Assembly (NCBI GenBank): GCA_038890815.1
Contig: JAWAFC010000013.1
Span: forward strand, 1-20,292
Direction: 5' to 3'
DNA length: 20,292 bases
Source of the DNA: JAWAFC01 sp038890815
GTDB lineage: Archaea > Micrarchaeota > Micrarchaeia > Burarchaeales > JACRGF01
In this document: piece after piece, positions 14,788 to 20,292 of the stretch
Layout: the number at the start of each line of letters is the position of its first letter
Numbering within the stretch: the stretch's first letter is position 1
Translations under genes and position numbers: made by a program
The notes under the pieces: generated by a model
Databases searched by the model: none
Told to the model about the DNA's origin: nothing
The model's input: only the letters and a program-made list of their open reading frames with translations

Positions 14788-16021
14788 GTGCCCTCACCTT
14801 TCTCAGCACTTTTTCCACCTCTTCTATTCTCGGGTTAATTCTGTACACTTTTCCTCTCGGAATGGCTTCCTGCGTCTTGAGGCCGTTGCCCGTGATGAAG
14901 GCCACAACCACCTCGTTCGCATCGAAAGCGCCAGCCTCGGCCAGCCTCTTCAGCGCGGCGATCGTCGTGCCGCCCGCCGGCTCGGTGAGAATGCCCTCTG
15001 TGTGAGCCAGCAGGCGGATGCCCTCTAGGATTTCGGCATCGCTCGGGTTCTCGCCCCCTCCCCGCGTCTCCCTGATGATGCGCAGTGCATGCTCGCCATC
15101 GCCGGGGGCGCCGAACATTATGCTCTTTGCGATTGTCTTTGGGTTCTTTATGGGCACAACGGGCCCGCCATTCTTGACTGCCCTGATGACCGCATCGGCG
15201 CCCTCGCCCTGCGCGCCATAAAAGCGCACGTTTTCATCCGGCACAAGGCGCAGCTCGCGCAGCTCCCTGAAGGCCTTCTCCACCTCGCACAGCAGGCCGC
15301 CGCTGCCGATGGGAACGACCACTGCATCGGGCAGCTCCCAGCCGAGCTGCTCGCACGTTTCGAACGCGATGGTCTTCTCGCCTTCGGCGTAGTAGGGCCG
15401 GATGTTGACATTCAGCACGGCCCAGCCGAAACGGTCAGCTGCCTCATTGGAGAGGCGGTTCGCCACATCGTATATCCCGTTGACAGCAATGACGTGCGCG
15501 CCGTAAGCGAAAATCTGCGCTATCTTGGCTAGCTCGATGTCGGCCGGGATGAACACAAAGCATGGCAGGCCCGCTTTTGCCGCATGGGCCGCACTGGAGG
15601 CCGCCAGGTTTCCCGTTGAGGCGCACGAGATGACCTTTTTGCCGAACTCGATGGCCTTGGTGATGCCGACCGTCACGGGCCTGTCCTTGAAGGAAAAGGT
15701 GGGGTTCACCGAATCATTCTTTATATAGAGCCTGCGCAGCCCGAGCGCCTGGCCAAGCTTCTGGGCATGGATGAGTGGCGTGTATCCCGCGCCGAGGTCG
15801 ACGATGCGGCTCTTGTCATCTACCGGCAGCAGCTCGAAATAGCGCCACAACGAGAGCGGACGACGGGCGATGTTCTCCTTCGTGAAGGTTGCGCCAGCCT
15901 CGGCGAGGTCGAAGGCCACCTTGACTGGGCCGAAGCAGTCATCGCAGACGGTGCGCTCGGTCGGCGCGTATTCAGCTCCACACTCCCTGCACTTCAGCTT
16001 GTAGCGGGCTATGGAAAACAC
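14765..16021 (-). CDS. Threonine-synthase-like PLP enzyme
   Basis: 418 residues from GTG 16021, about nine bases after the start predicted from the TATA core at 16054-16059. N-terminal zinc ribbon C11-x2-C14 and C26-x2-C29, then the fold-type II domain with PLP lysine K112 in FSFKDR and STGN at 135-138, as in archaeal threonine synthases that convert O-phosphohomoserine to threonine. The gene leads a sulfur operon and overlaps a sulfur carrier gene, and no other threonine or homoserine gene is present; a role with phosphoserine or phosphohomoserine and sulfur (as in the related cysteate synthase) is an alternative. Named by similarity only. Confidence 0.88.
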   Translation of the reverse strand: MFSIARYKLKCRECGAEYAPTERTVCDDCFGPVKVAFDLAEAGATFTKENIARRPLSLWRYFELLPVDDKSRIVDLGAGYTPLIHAQKLGQALGLRRLYIKNDSVNPTFSFKDRPVTVGITKAIEFGKKVISCASTGNLAASSAAHAAKAGLPCFVFIPADIELAKIAQIFAYGAHVIAVNGIYDVANRLSNEAADRFGWAVLNVNIRPYYAEGEKTIAFETCEQLGWELPDAVVVPIGSGGLLCEVEKAFRELRELRLVPDENVRFYGAQGEGADAVIRAVKNGGPVVPIKNPKTIAKSIMFGAPGDGEHALRIIRETRGGGENPSDAEILEGIRLLAHTEGILTEPAGGTTIAALKRLAEAGAFDANEVVVAFITGNGLKTQEAIPRGKVYRINPRIEEVEKVLRKVRAHGKGKGN

Positions 16022-16035
16022 CTCGGAAAGAGGTG
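16019..16035 (-). repeat. Inverted repeat over the start codon of the ThrC-like gene
   Basis: CACCTC-5 bases-GAGGTG, a perfect six-pair inverted repeat whose right arm, on the coding strand, contains the ribosome site GAGG and the GTG start. The predicted transcription start (about 16030) falls inside it, so if transcription begins there a full RNA hairpin would not form, and it may instead be a DNA site or chance. Confidence 0.4.
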
Positions 16036-16053
16036 AGGTTATGGGCAGTGGGG

Positions 16054-16091
16054 TTTAAATAGGTTTTTGAACGATTTATTCCAATAAGAAT
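16054..16091 (-). promoter_or_regulatory. Promoter D with ATTC-N6-GAAT operator
   Basis: Inverted repeat at 16078-16091 (extended to TTATTC/GAATAA), 18 bases, then TTTAAA (16054-16059). It drives the ThrC-like, carrier 2, E1-like 2, cysK, cysE unit and lies four bases after the upstream stop codon. Confidence 0.82.
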
Positions 16092-16095
16092 AATT

Positions 16096-16950
16096 TCAAT
16101 CGTGCTTTTTTCCGCGAAGGAGCTCGATGTCTTCCTTGGTAAGCTCAAAAGCGCTGGCCGCGCCCGTTTCTCTCTCCGGCTCGGTCCCCAGCACTTTTTT
16201 AAGCTCCTCGTAGGTAGCCGGAACGCCCTCGCGCGAGGCTTGCTCCCAAGCCGAGCTTTCCAGCACTTCGGCCATCTCGGCATCTCTGAGCTCCGCAGCA
16301 TAGCCGGCGAGCCTTTTTCCCAAAGTTAATGCCATACGGATGCTGTCGGCAAAGCGGCTTCCGGCCGCGCGCGCGGCTTTGAGGGCGATCCAGCCAGATA
16401 GGCCAGCAATCGGAGCAACGATGAGGTCTGAAATGCGCCCAAACACGAGAGCGAGCGCTGCTGTGCCGAAAGCCAAGAGAGAAAGCGTTGCCGAGGCGAT
16501 TGTGGTGGGGGCTGTGAGGATGAGCCTGCCGACGATAATTCGCTGGATGCGCCCGCCGATCGCAAGGCCAGCCCTCTCGGCGAGGATGAAGGCTGCTTTG
16601 GCGGCTTCGGGATCAGCGTTTTGCGAGACTGTGGTTTTGGCAAGCTCCTTGGCGGCCACGCCACCGAACTTATCGCTGGTGAGCGCGATGTCCCTGAGCG
16701 CGGTGAGATATGACTCTGCCTTTGCCTCCTTTCTGGCATGCCTGCCGAGCAGCCGAACTCCCTTGCGCGAGGGCTTGAGCACGGCTACATCGATGTGTTC
16801 TGGGGCTGGCTTATGCAACAGCGCGGAGATTGCCCGCGGGGACATCGCCAGAATGCGCTCGCCTTCCTCCCTCGATAGCACTCGCGCGCGCCTCTGGGCG
16901 AGGGGGTCTTCTGGAAGCTTTGCCAGATAGTAGGGCTTCACCGCTCCCAC
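16096..16950 (-). CDS. Unknown protein with central membrane segments
   Basis: 284 residues from GTG 16950; a second GTG is three codons in. A TATA core at 16984-16989 places transcription start near 16960. Visible: a basic soluble N-terminal 130 residues, a hydrophobic block at about 139-192 that can make two membrane helices, and an acidic soluble C-terminus. No known motif. It precedes promoter D but is a separate unit, and it lacks the operator. Confidence 0.7.
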   Translation of the reverse strand: MGAVKPYYLAKLPEDPLAQRRARVLSREEGERILAMSPRAISALLHKPAPEHIDVAVLKPSRKGVRLLGRHARKEAKAESYLTALRDIALTSDKFGGVAAKELAKTTVSQNADPEAAKAAFILAERAGLAIGGRIQRIIVGRLILTAPTTIASATLSLLAFGTAALALVFGRISDLIVAPIAGLSGWIALKAARAAGSRFADSIRMALTLGKRLAGYAAELRDAEMAEVLESSAWEQASREGVPATYEELKKVLGTEPERETGAASAFELTKEDIELLRGKKHD

Positions 16951-16983
16951 CAGAATAAGTTAGGTATTATGCTTTTTGGGGTA

Positions 16984-16989
16984 TTTAAA
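16984..16989. promoter_or_regulatory. TATA core between divergent genes
   Basis: TTTAAA, a palindrome readable both ways. On the minus strand it lies about 36 bases before the GTG 16950; on the plus strand 54 bases before the ATG 17041, leaving room for a short leader. The ATTC-N6-GAAT operator is absent at the matching distance. Confidence 0.5.
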
Positions 16990-17040
16990 GGCGTATCCCA
17001 ATAGACGAAAGCAGAAAAAGGTTGTCTGTGAATTTCCGTC

Positions 17041-17601
17041 ATGCTTCCAGAGCTCGCAGAGATAAAGCGGAAGAGAAGGAGGTTGGGGCTCAGGCAGACC
17101 GAGCTGGCCAAGCTGGCCGGCGTATCACAGTCGCTCATCGCAAAGCTCGAGGCGGGCAAGGTCGATCCATCCTATGGCAAGGCAAAGGCAATTTTTGATG
17201 CGCTCGAGAAGATCGAGGAAAAGGAATGGCTCATGGCAAAGGACATCATGACCAGAAAGGTCATCAGCGTGAGTAAGGGAGATAGAGTGGAGGATGCTGT
17301 GAGGATGATGAAGAAGCTGAATATCTCCCAGTTGCCTGTGTTGGATGGCAACAATGCTGTGGGGATGATCAGCGAGGCCGTCATAACAGAGAAGGTTGGT
17401 GAGGGGGCCGACCTATCCGCGCTGTCAAAGGCGCGTGTGGCCGATGTCATGGCCGATCCTCCCCCGAGAGTTGGTGAGGAAACGCCGCTGCCTGTGCTCT
17501 CGGCCCTGTTGCGGCATGCTCCGGCCGTGCTCATTGTAAAGAAAGAGAGGATTGTGGGGATCGTCACGAAAGCAGACCTGCTGAAAGCGGTGCACAGATA
17601 G
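17041..17601 (+). CDS. XRE-type HTH regulator with CBS domain pair
   Basis: 186 residues. Residues 6-60 form a lambda-repressor-like helix-turn-helix (RQTELAKLAGVSQSLIAKLE). From about 66 two CBS motifs follow (AKDIMTRKVISVSKGD ... ISQLPVLDG and ADVMADPPPRVGEETPL ... IVGIVTKADLL). CBS pairs bind adenosyl ligands such as AMP, ATP or S-adenosylmethionine, so this should be a ligand-sensing DNA-binding protein, a typical archaeal arrangement. It is divergent from the unknown gene next to promoter D and is one of two regulator genes in the window. Its stop abuts the stop of htpX with no base between. Confidence 0.93.
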   Translation: MLPELAEIKRKRRRLGLRQTELAKLAGVSQSLIAKLEAGKVDPSYGKAKAIFDALEKIEEKEWLMAKDIMTRKVISVSKGDRVEDAVRMMKKLNISQLPVLDGNNAVGMISEAVITEKVGEGADLSALSKARVADVMADPPPRVGEETPLPVLSALLRHAPAVLIVKKERIVGIVTKADLLKAVHR

Positions 17602-18501
17602 CTACATCCTGCGCAGCCGCCTTATCCTCTCCTCAATCGGTGGATGGGTGGAGAACAGGCTTCCCAGCAGCCCTCCTTTGAGAGGATTGACAATGTACAG
17701 CGGGGCTGTGGCCTCAGTCGCCGCCTCCACCCTCTTGCTTTCACGCGCCATTTTCTCGAGCGCGCTTGCCAGCCCCTCGGGATAGCGCGTGAGCTGGGCG
17801 GCGCTGGCATCGGCCAGGTACTCCCTCTGGCGGGAGAGCGCGAGGCGCAGAAGGTTAGCGAAGAGAGGCGAGAGTATGGCGAACAGCACTGCAAGCACAA
17901 CCAGGAATATAAAGGCCCCGCCGCCCCTCCTCTCCCTGCTCGAAAGGCCGCCCCTGAAAATGCTCCGCATGAAGACATCGCTGAGCATGGTGACAACGCC
18001 CACGAGCACGACCGCGAGCGTGGCAAAGCGCACATCGTAGTTGCGGATGTGGCTGATCTCGTGCGCCAGCACGCCTTCCAGCTCCAGGCGGTTCATCCTC
18101 GTGAGCAGGCCGGTGGTCACGCACACGGCAGCGTGCGCCGGATCCCTGCCCACGGCAAATGCGTTCGGAGCATCGTCATCCATGACAAATACGCGCGGGG
18201 CTGGAATGCCTGCTGCGATGGCCAGCCCCTCTACGGCGTTGATCAGGAAAGGGAACTCCTCCTTGGTGGCAGGACGGGCGCGCGAGACAGCCAGCACGAT
18301 GGCAGCACTATTGTAATAGCCCATGATGGCCAGCAGGATGGTGAGGATGCCGGCAAAGGTCAGACAGAGGAAACCGCCGATACCACCAGCAAGCACATAA
18401 CCGAAGAGAAACCCGAGGAAGGCAACAAACAGCACGAAGATAGCCACGAGGGCCCAGCTCTTCCTCTTATTTGCGGCAATCTCATCCCACAGCGTTCCCA
18501 T
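17602..18501 (-). CDS. htpX: HtpX-like M48 membrane metalloprotease
   Basis: 299 residues from ATG 18501, preferred over GTG 18510. Two membrane helices near 16-38 and 44-64, zinc motif HEISH (147-151), more hydrophobic segments, and the third ligand region REYLADASA. HtpX proteins cut damaged or misfolded membrane proteins from the cytoplasmic side. The LemA gene is directly upstream with nine bases between, an arrangement common to both families. Ends stop-to-stop with the XRE-CBS gene. Confidence 0.95.
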   Translation of the reverse strand: MGTLWDEIAANKRKSWALVAIFVLFVAFLGFLFGYVLAGGIGGFLCLTFAGILTILLAIMGYYNSAAIVLAVSRARPATKEEFPFLINAVEGLAIAAGIPAPRVFVMDDDAPNAFAVGRDPAHAAVCVTTGLLTRMNRLELEGVLAHEISHIRNYDVRFATLAVVLVGVVTMLSDVFMRSIFRGGLSSRERRGGGAFIFLVVLAVLFAILSPLFANLLRLALSRQREYLADASAAQLTRYPEGLASALEKMARESKRVEAATEATAPLYIVNPLKGGLLGSLFSTHPPIEERIRRLRRM

Positions 18502-18510
18502 GCACAACAC

Positions 18511-19083
18511 TTAGAATTTGACCTTGACTGGCGCGCGTGCGGCCTCCTCAATCTGGAAATACTCGCGCGGCCGGAAGCCGAACAGCGCGGCGACTATTGA
18601 GGAGGGGAAGGTCTGACACTTGTTGTTGAACTCGAGGACAGAATCGTTGTAAAATTGGCGCGCATAGGCTATCTTGCTCTCTGTGCCGGACAGCTCCTCC
18701 TGAAGCTGGAGGAAATTCTGGTTGGCGCGCAGCCTTGGGTATTCCTCGGCCACAGCGAACAGGCTTTTCAGCGCGCTGGTCATAAGATCGTGCGCGCGCG
18801 CCTTTTCGCCCACAGTGGTGGCCTGTGCCATGGCCGCTCTGGCCTTTGTCACAGCCTCAAGCGTCTCCCTCTCGTGCTTCACATAGCCCTTGACCGTCTC
18901 GATGAGGTTCGGGATAAGGTCATAACGCCGTTTGAGCTGAACATCTATCTGCGCCCAGGCATTGTCGATCTGGTTGCGCAGCACGACGAGGCGGTTGTAG
19001 TAATAGATGAAGAGCAGGATTATGGCCAGCAGGGCAATGACGATGAGCACCAGCAACGTGCTGAACACGAATCCGACCACCAC
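18511..19083 (-). CDS. lemA: LemA family protein
   Basis: 190 residues. N-terminal membrane helix (about 6-28), then a long helical bundle with the family motifs YNRLVVLRNQIDNAWAQIDV, RRYDLIPNLIETVKGY and a C-terminal YNDSVLEFNNK plus FP and F-x-R-EYF. GTG 19083 is used: the TATA-like box overlapping the rpo6 stop (19104-19109) sits 23-24 bases before it and the nearby ATG is out of frame. Function of LemA is not well defined; with HtpX it likely works in membrane protein quality control. Confidence 0.94.
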   Translation of the reverse strand: MVVGFVFSTLLVLIVIALLAIILLFIYYYNRLVVLRNQIDNAWAQIDVQLKRRYDLIPNLIETVKGYVKHERETLEAVTKARAAMAQATTVGEKARAHDLMTSALKSLFAVAEEYPRLRANQNFLQLQEELSGTESKIAYARQFYNDSVLEFNNKCQTFPSSIVAALFGFRPREYFQIEEAARAPVKVKF

Positions 19084-19103
19084 GCTCTCATTCCCTCGGA
19101 GTA

Positions 19104-19109
19104 TTAAAA
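19104..19109 (-). promoter_or_regulatory. TATA-like box for lemA-htpX
   Basis: TTTTAA on the minus strand, overlapping the TAA stop of the rpo6 gene, at leaderless distance from the lemA GTG. Inferred from position only. Confidence 0.45.
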
Positions 19110-19292
19110 GTTTTCGGACTTCTCGCGTACCACCACGAGCGGCAGCACACCTCTGGCGAACTCCTCAAAAGCTATCTTAACGGGATTTATGGCCTCGTTT
19201 CCAACCTCAATGAGCGGCGGCGCGCCCGTGGCGAGCTGCAACGCGCGAGCGCCGATGAGCCTTGCCTTCTCGTATTTCGTGATCTCACCCAT
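19104..19292 (-). CDS. rpo6: RNA polymerase subunit Rpo6 (RpoK)
   Basis: 62 residues, the archaeal counterpart of eukaryotic Rpb6 and bacterial omega, which helps assemble and hold the large polymerase subunits. The conserved core is clear: ITKYEKARLIGARALQLATGAPP, read in two parts as ITKYEKARLIGARA and LQLATGAPP, then IAFEEFARGVLPLVV. Start ATG 19292. It lies 21 bases after the PH-domain gene and may be read from the same promoter at 20008. It is the clearest single marker that the window is archaeal. Confidence 0.94.
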   Translation of the reverse strand: MGEITKYEKARLIGARALQLATGAPPLIEVGNEAINPVKIAFEEFARGVLPLVVVREKSENF

Positions 19293-19313
19293 GGTATTTT
19301 TTTCTCAGGAAAG

Positions 19314-19985
19314 TTATTTCTTCTTTTTTCTGGACTCCTCCCTGAGCGCACGTGCCAGCTCATCAAACCCCGCCTCCGGCTCGTGCAGCACTTCCCTGAA
19401 AGATGGCTTTTCTCTCTCGTGTTTTTCCAGCAGGCCCCTTATCTCTTTAAGCTCCTGGCGTATCTCAAGTAAAAGCTGTGTGCTTTCATCCCGCTTTGCC
19501 TCCTTGAGGGGGGTTCCCTGAGAGCGCGCCAGGATGGAGCGGATGAGCTCATCGGGCTCCGCCACGCCCGGAATGACAGCATAGAGCTTGCGGTCGCCTG
19601 TCTCAATGCGCAGGGTGGAGAGGCCGAAAATCTGATCGACAAAATGCCAGCCCGTGCGCAGCACACGGATCTCCTTTATCTTATCATAAGGAAGCGAGAG
19701 CTTCTGTTTGGCCAGCAGACCTTTCTCAATTATCAGCTCCTTCTCTCCGAGCGACCAAGCGAAAGAGCGCAAAGAGAGCTCAGCCCAGGCGGCCGTGCCA
19801 CCCAGCACGACAAGAAAGGAGCTAACCATCAGCGTGAAGAGCAGAATGCGATTGGGCGTGCCGGGAAGAATCTCGCCAGGGCTTACTAGGATGTAGAAAA
19901 CAAAAGCGAGCAGCCAGAAAGCGGCCAGCACGATGATCGCTTGCGTGAGCCACACAAAACGCATGCGCGGATCGATGGACGCCAT
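19314..19985 (-). CDS. Membrane protein with bacterial PH-like (bPH2) domain
   Basis: 223 residues. Two membrane helices (about 12-34 and 46-67), then a DUF304/bPH2-type domain: LIIEKGLLAKQKLSLPYDKI, IFGLSTLRIETG, and a final strand-helix VIPGVAEPDELIRSILA. The C-terminal 65 residues are charged and likely coiled coil, ending in four Lys. ATG 19985 is 25-26 bases after the TATA centre at 20010, so leaderless. Function of such proteins is poorly known; a membrane scaffold role is inference. Confidence 0.85.
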   Translation of the reverse strand: MASIDPRMRFVWLTQAIIVLAAFWLLAFVFYILVSPGEILPGTPNRILLFTLMVSSFLVVLGGTAAWAELSLRSFAWSLGEKELIIEKGLLAKQKLSLPYDKIKEIRVLRTGWHFVDQIFGLSTLRIETGDRKLYAVIPGVAEPDELIRSILARSQGTPLKEAKRDESTQLLLEIRQELKEIRGLLEKHEREKPSFREVLHEPEAGFDELARALREESRKKKK

Positions 19986-20007
19986 GAAAAGTTTTAGCAG
20001 CTGGGGA

Positions 20008-20013
20008 TTTAAA
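20008..20013 (-). promoter_or_regulatory. TATA box for PH-domain gene and rpo6
   Basis: TTTAAA, 25-26 bases from the ATG at 19985. No operator of the ATTC-N6-GAAT type at the matching upstream place. Confidence 0.6.
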
Positions 20014-20021
20014 ACCTATCA

Positions 20022-20071
20022 GAACCAACCGACGACTCGTCGGCTTCGCCTCCTCGCCGAATCGTTGGTTC
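20022..20071. repeat. Nested inverted repeats
   Basis: GAACCAAC (20022-20029) pairs with GTTGGTTC (20064-20071), and inside it CCGACGA-C-TCGTCGG (20029-20043) is a perfect seven-pair inverted repeat. Confidence 0.75.
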
Positions 20072-20073
20072 CG

Positions 20074-20099
20074 ATCAGAACCGCCAGCGCGGTTCCGAT
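20074..20099. repeat. Hairpin
   Basis: GAACCGC-CAGC-GCGGTTC, seven perfect pairs, extended past one mismatch by ATC/GAT on either side. Confidence 0.75.
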
Positions 20100-20113
20100 A
20101 CCTCCAGCAACCA

Positions 20114-20165
20114 TTTTCCATCAGCGCTTTATCCGAGGGGGGAAGGTCTAGGACGAAGGGGGGAT
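20114..20165. repeat. 52-bp direct repeat, copy 1
   Basis: Begins TTTTCCATCA and ends in a run of G; differs from copy 2 at only about four positions. Contains two runs of six G with GG pairs between them. Confidence 0.85.
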
Positions 20166-20177
20166 ACTTCCCCCCTT
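20156..20177. repeat. Hairpin overlapping repeat copy 1
   Basis: AAGGGGGGA-TACT-TCCCCCCTT, nine perfect pairs with a four-base loop. Confidence 0.75.
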
Positions 20178-20192
20178 TGTCTTCAGAACCGC

Positions 20193-20211
20193 GGAGGGGC
20201 TCCGCCCCTCC
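20193..20211. repeat. GC-rich hairpin
   Basis: GGAGGGGC-TCC-GCCCCTCC, eight perfect pairs with a three-base loop. Confidence 0.75.
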
Positions 20212-20240
20212 CCAGTTCCAGGTTCCTCCTGACCCACCCC

Positions 20241-20292
20241 TTTTCCATCAATGCTTTATCCGAGGGGGGAAGGTCAAGGACGAAGGGGGGGA
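20241..20292. repeat. 52-bp direct repeat, copy 2
   Basis: Same orientation as copy 1, starting 127 bases after it; runs up to the window edge, so it may be longer. Confidence 0.85.

Larger units (their letters stand above)
20022..20292. other. Non-coding right end rich in hairpins and a direct repeat
   Basis: No believable gene in the last 300 bases. Instead there are four inverted repeats and two copies of a 52-bp G-rich repeat, listed separately. The dense packing suggests an intergenic repeat element that probably goes on past the window. Confidence 0.6.

Noticed and set aside
20114..20292. Possible CRISPR array
   Set aside because: Only two 52-bp copies 127 bases apart, with hairpins and not a unique spacer between them, and no cas gene nearby.

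Overview
The window reads as archaeal chromosome, compact and GC-rich. Evidence: a Rpo6 (RpoK) RNA polymerase subunit gene; TATA boxes of the TTTAAA/TTTATA type about 26 bases before many start codons (leaderless or nearly leaderless mRNAs); a tRNA-Cys gene with a 17-base intron in a bulge-helix-bulge fold and no encoded CCA; a 4Fe-4S protein, an AmrS-type radical SAM enzyme and tandem Lrp and XRE-CBS regulators of archaeal style. I cannot fix the lineage from sequence alone; a small-genome archaeon (DPANN-like or other uncultured group) is a guess from compactness only.

Layout. Left part (1-4475): a partial unknown ORF, a membrane-anchored exported protein, then a leftward set of Ca2+/cation exchanger, THUMP-less ThiI-like PP-loop protein and a 90-residue protein; a two-helix membrane peptide; a double-length Lrp/AsnC regulator; a small zinc-binding protein.

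Centre (4565-16091): eleven and a half kilobases entirely on the minus strand and almost all about cysteine and sulfur transfer. It forms four transcription units. Unit D: threonine-synthase-like enzyme, ubiquitin-like sulfur carrier 2, E1-like adenylyltransferase 2, cysteine synthase CysK, serine acetyltransferase CysE. Unit C: ATP-grasp ligase and CysM-like cysteine synthase. Unit B: a single 144-residue unknown protein. Unit A: sulfur carrier 1, E1-like 1, TusA-like carrier, 4Fe-4S protein, cysteinyl-tRNA synthetase, AmrS-like radical SAM enzyme and, abutting its stop codon, the intron-bearing tRNA-Cys. So synthesis of cysteine, sulfur relay, charging of cysteine and the tRNA that receives it lie together.

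The main discovery candidate is a regulatory module: all four units start with the same 38-bp arrangement, an inverted repeat ATTC-N6-GAAT, then exactly 18 bases, then the TATA core TTTAWA. It is absent at the same place in the other promoters of the window. This looks like a cysteine/sulfur regulon with a fixed-geometry upstream operator, and it draws the unknown 144-residue protein and the ATP-grasp ligase into that regulon.

Right part (16096-20292): an unknown membrane-associated protein, an XRE-CBS regulator, HtpX protease with LemA, Rpo6, a bacterial-PH-domain membrane protein, and a 280-base non-coding end with a 52-bp direct repeat and several strong hairpins. No CRISPR array, insertion sequence, integrase or prophage gene was seen.
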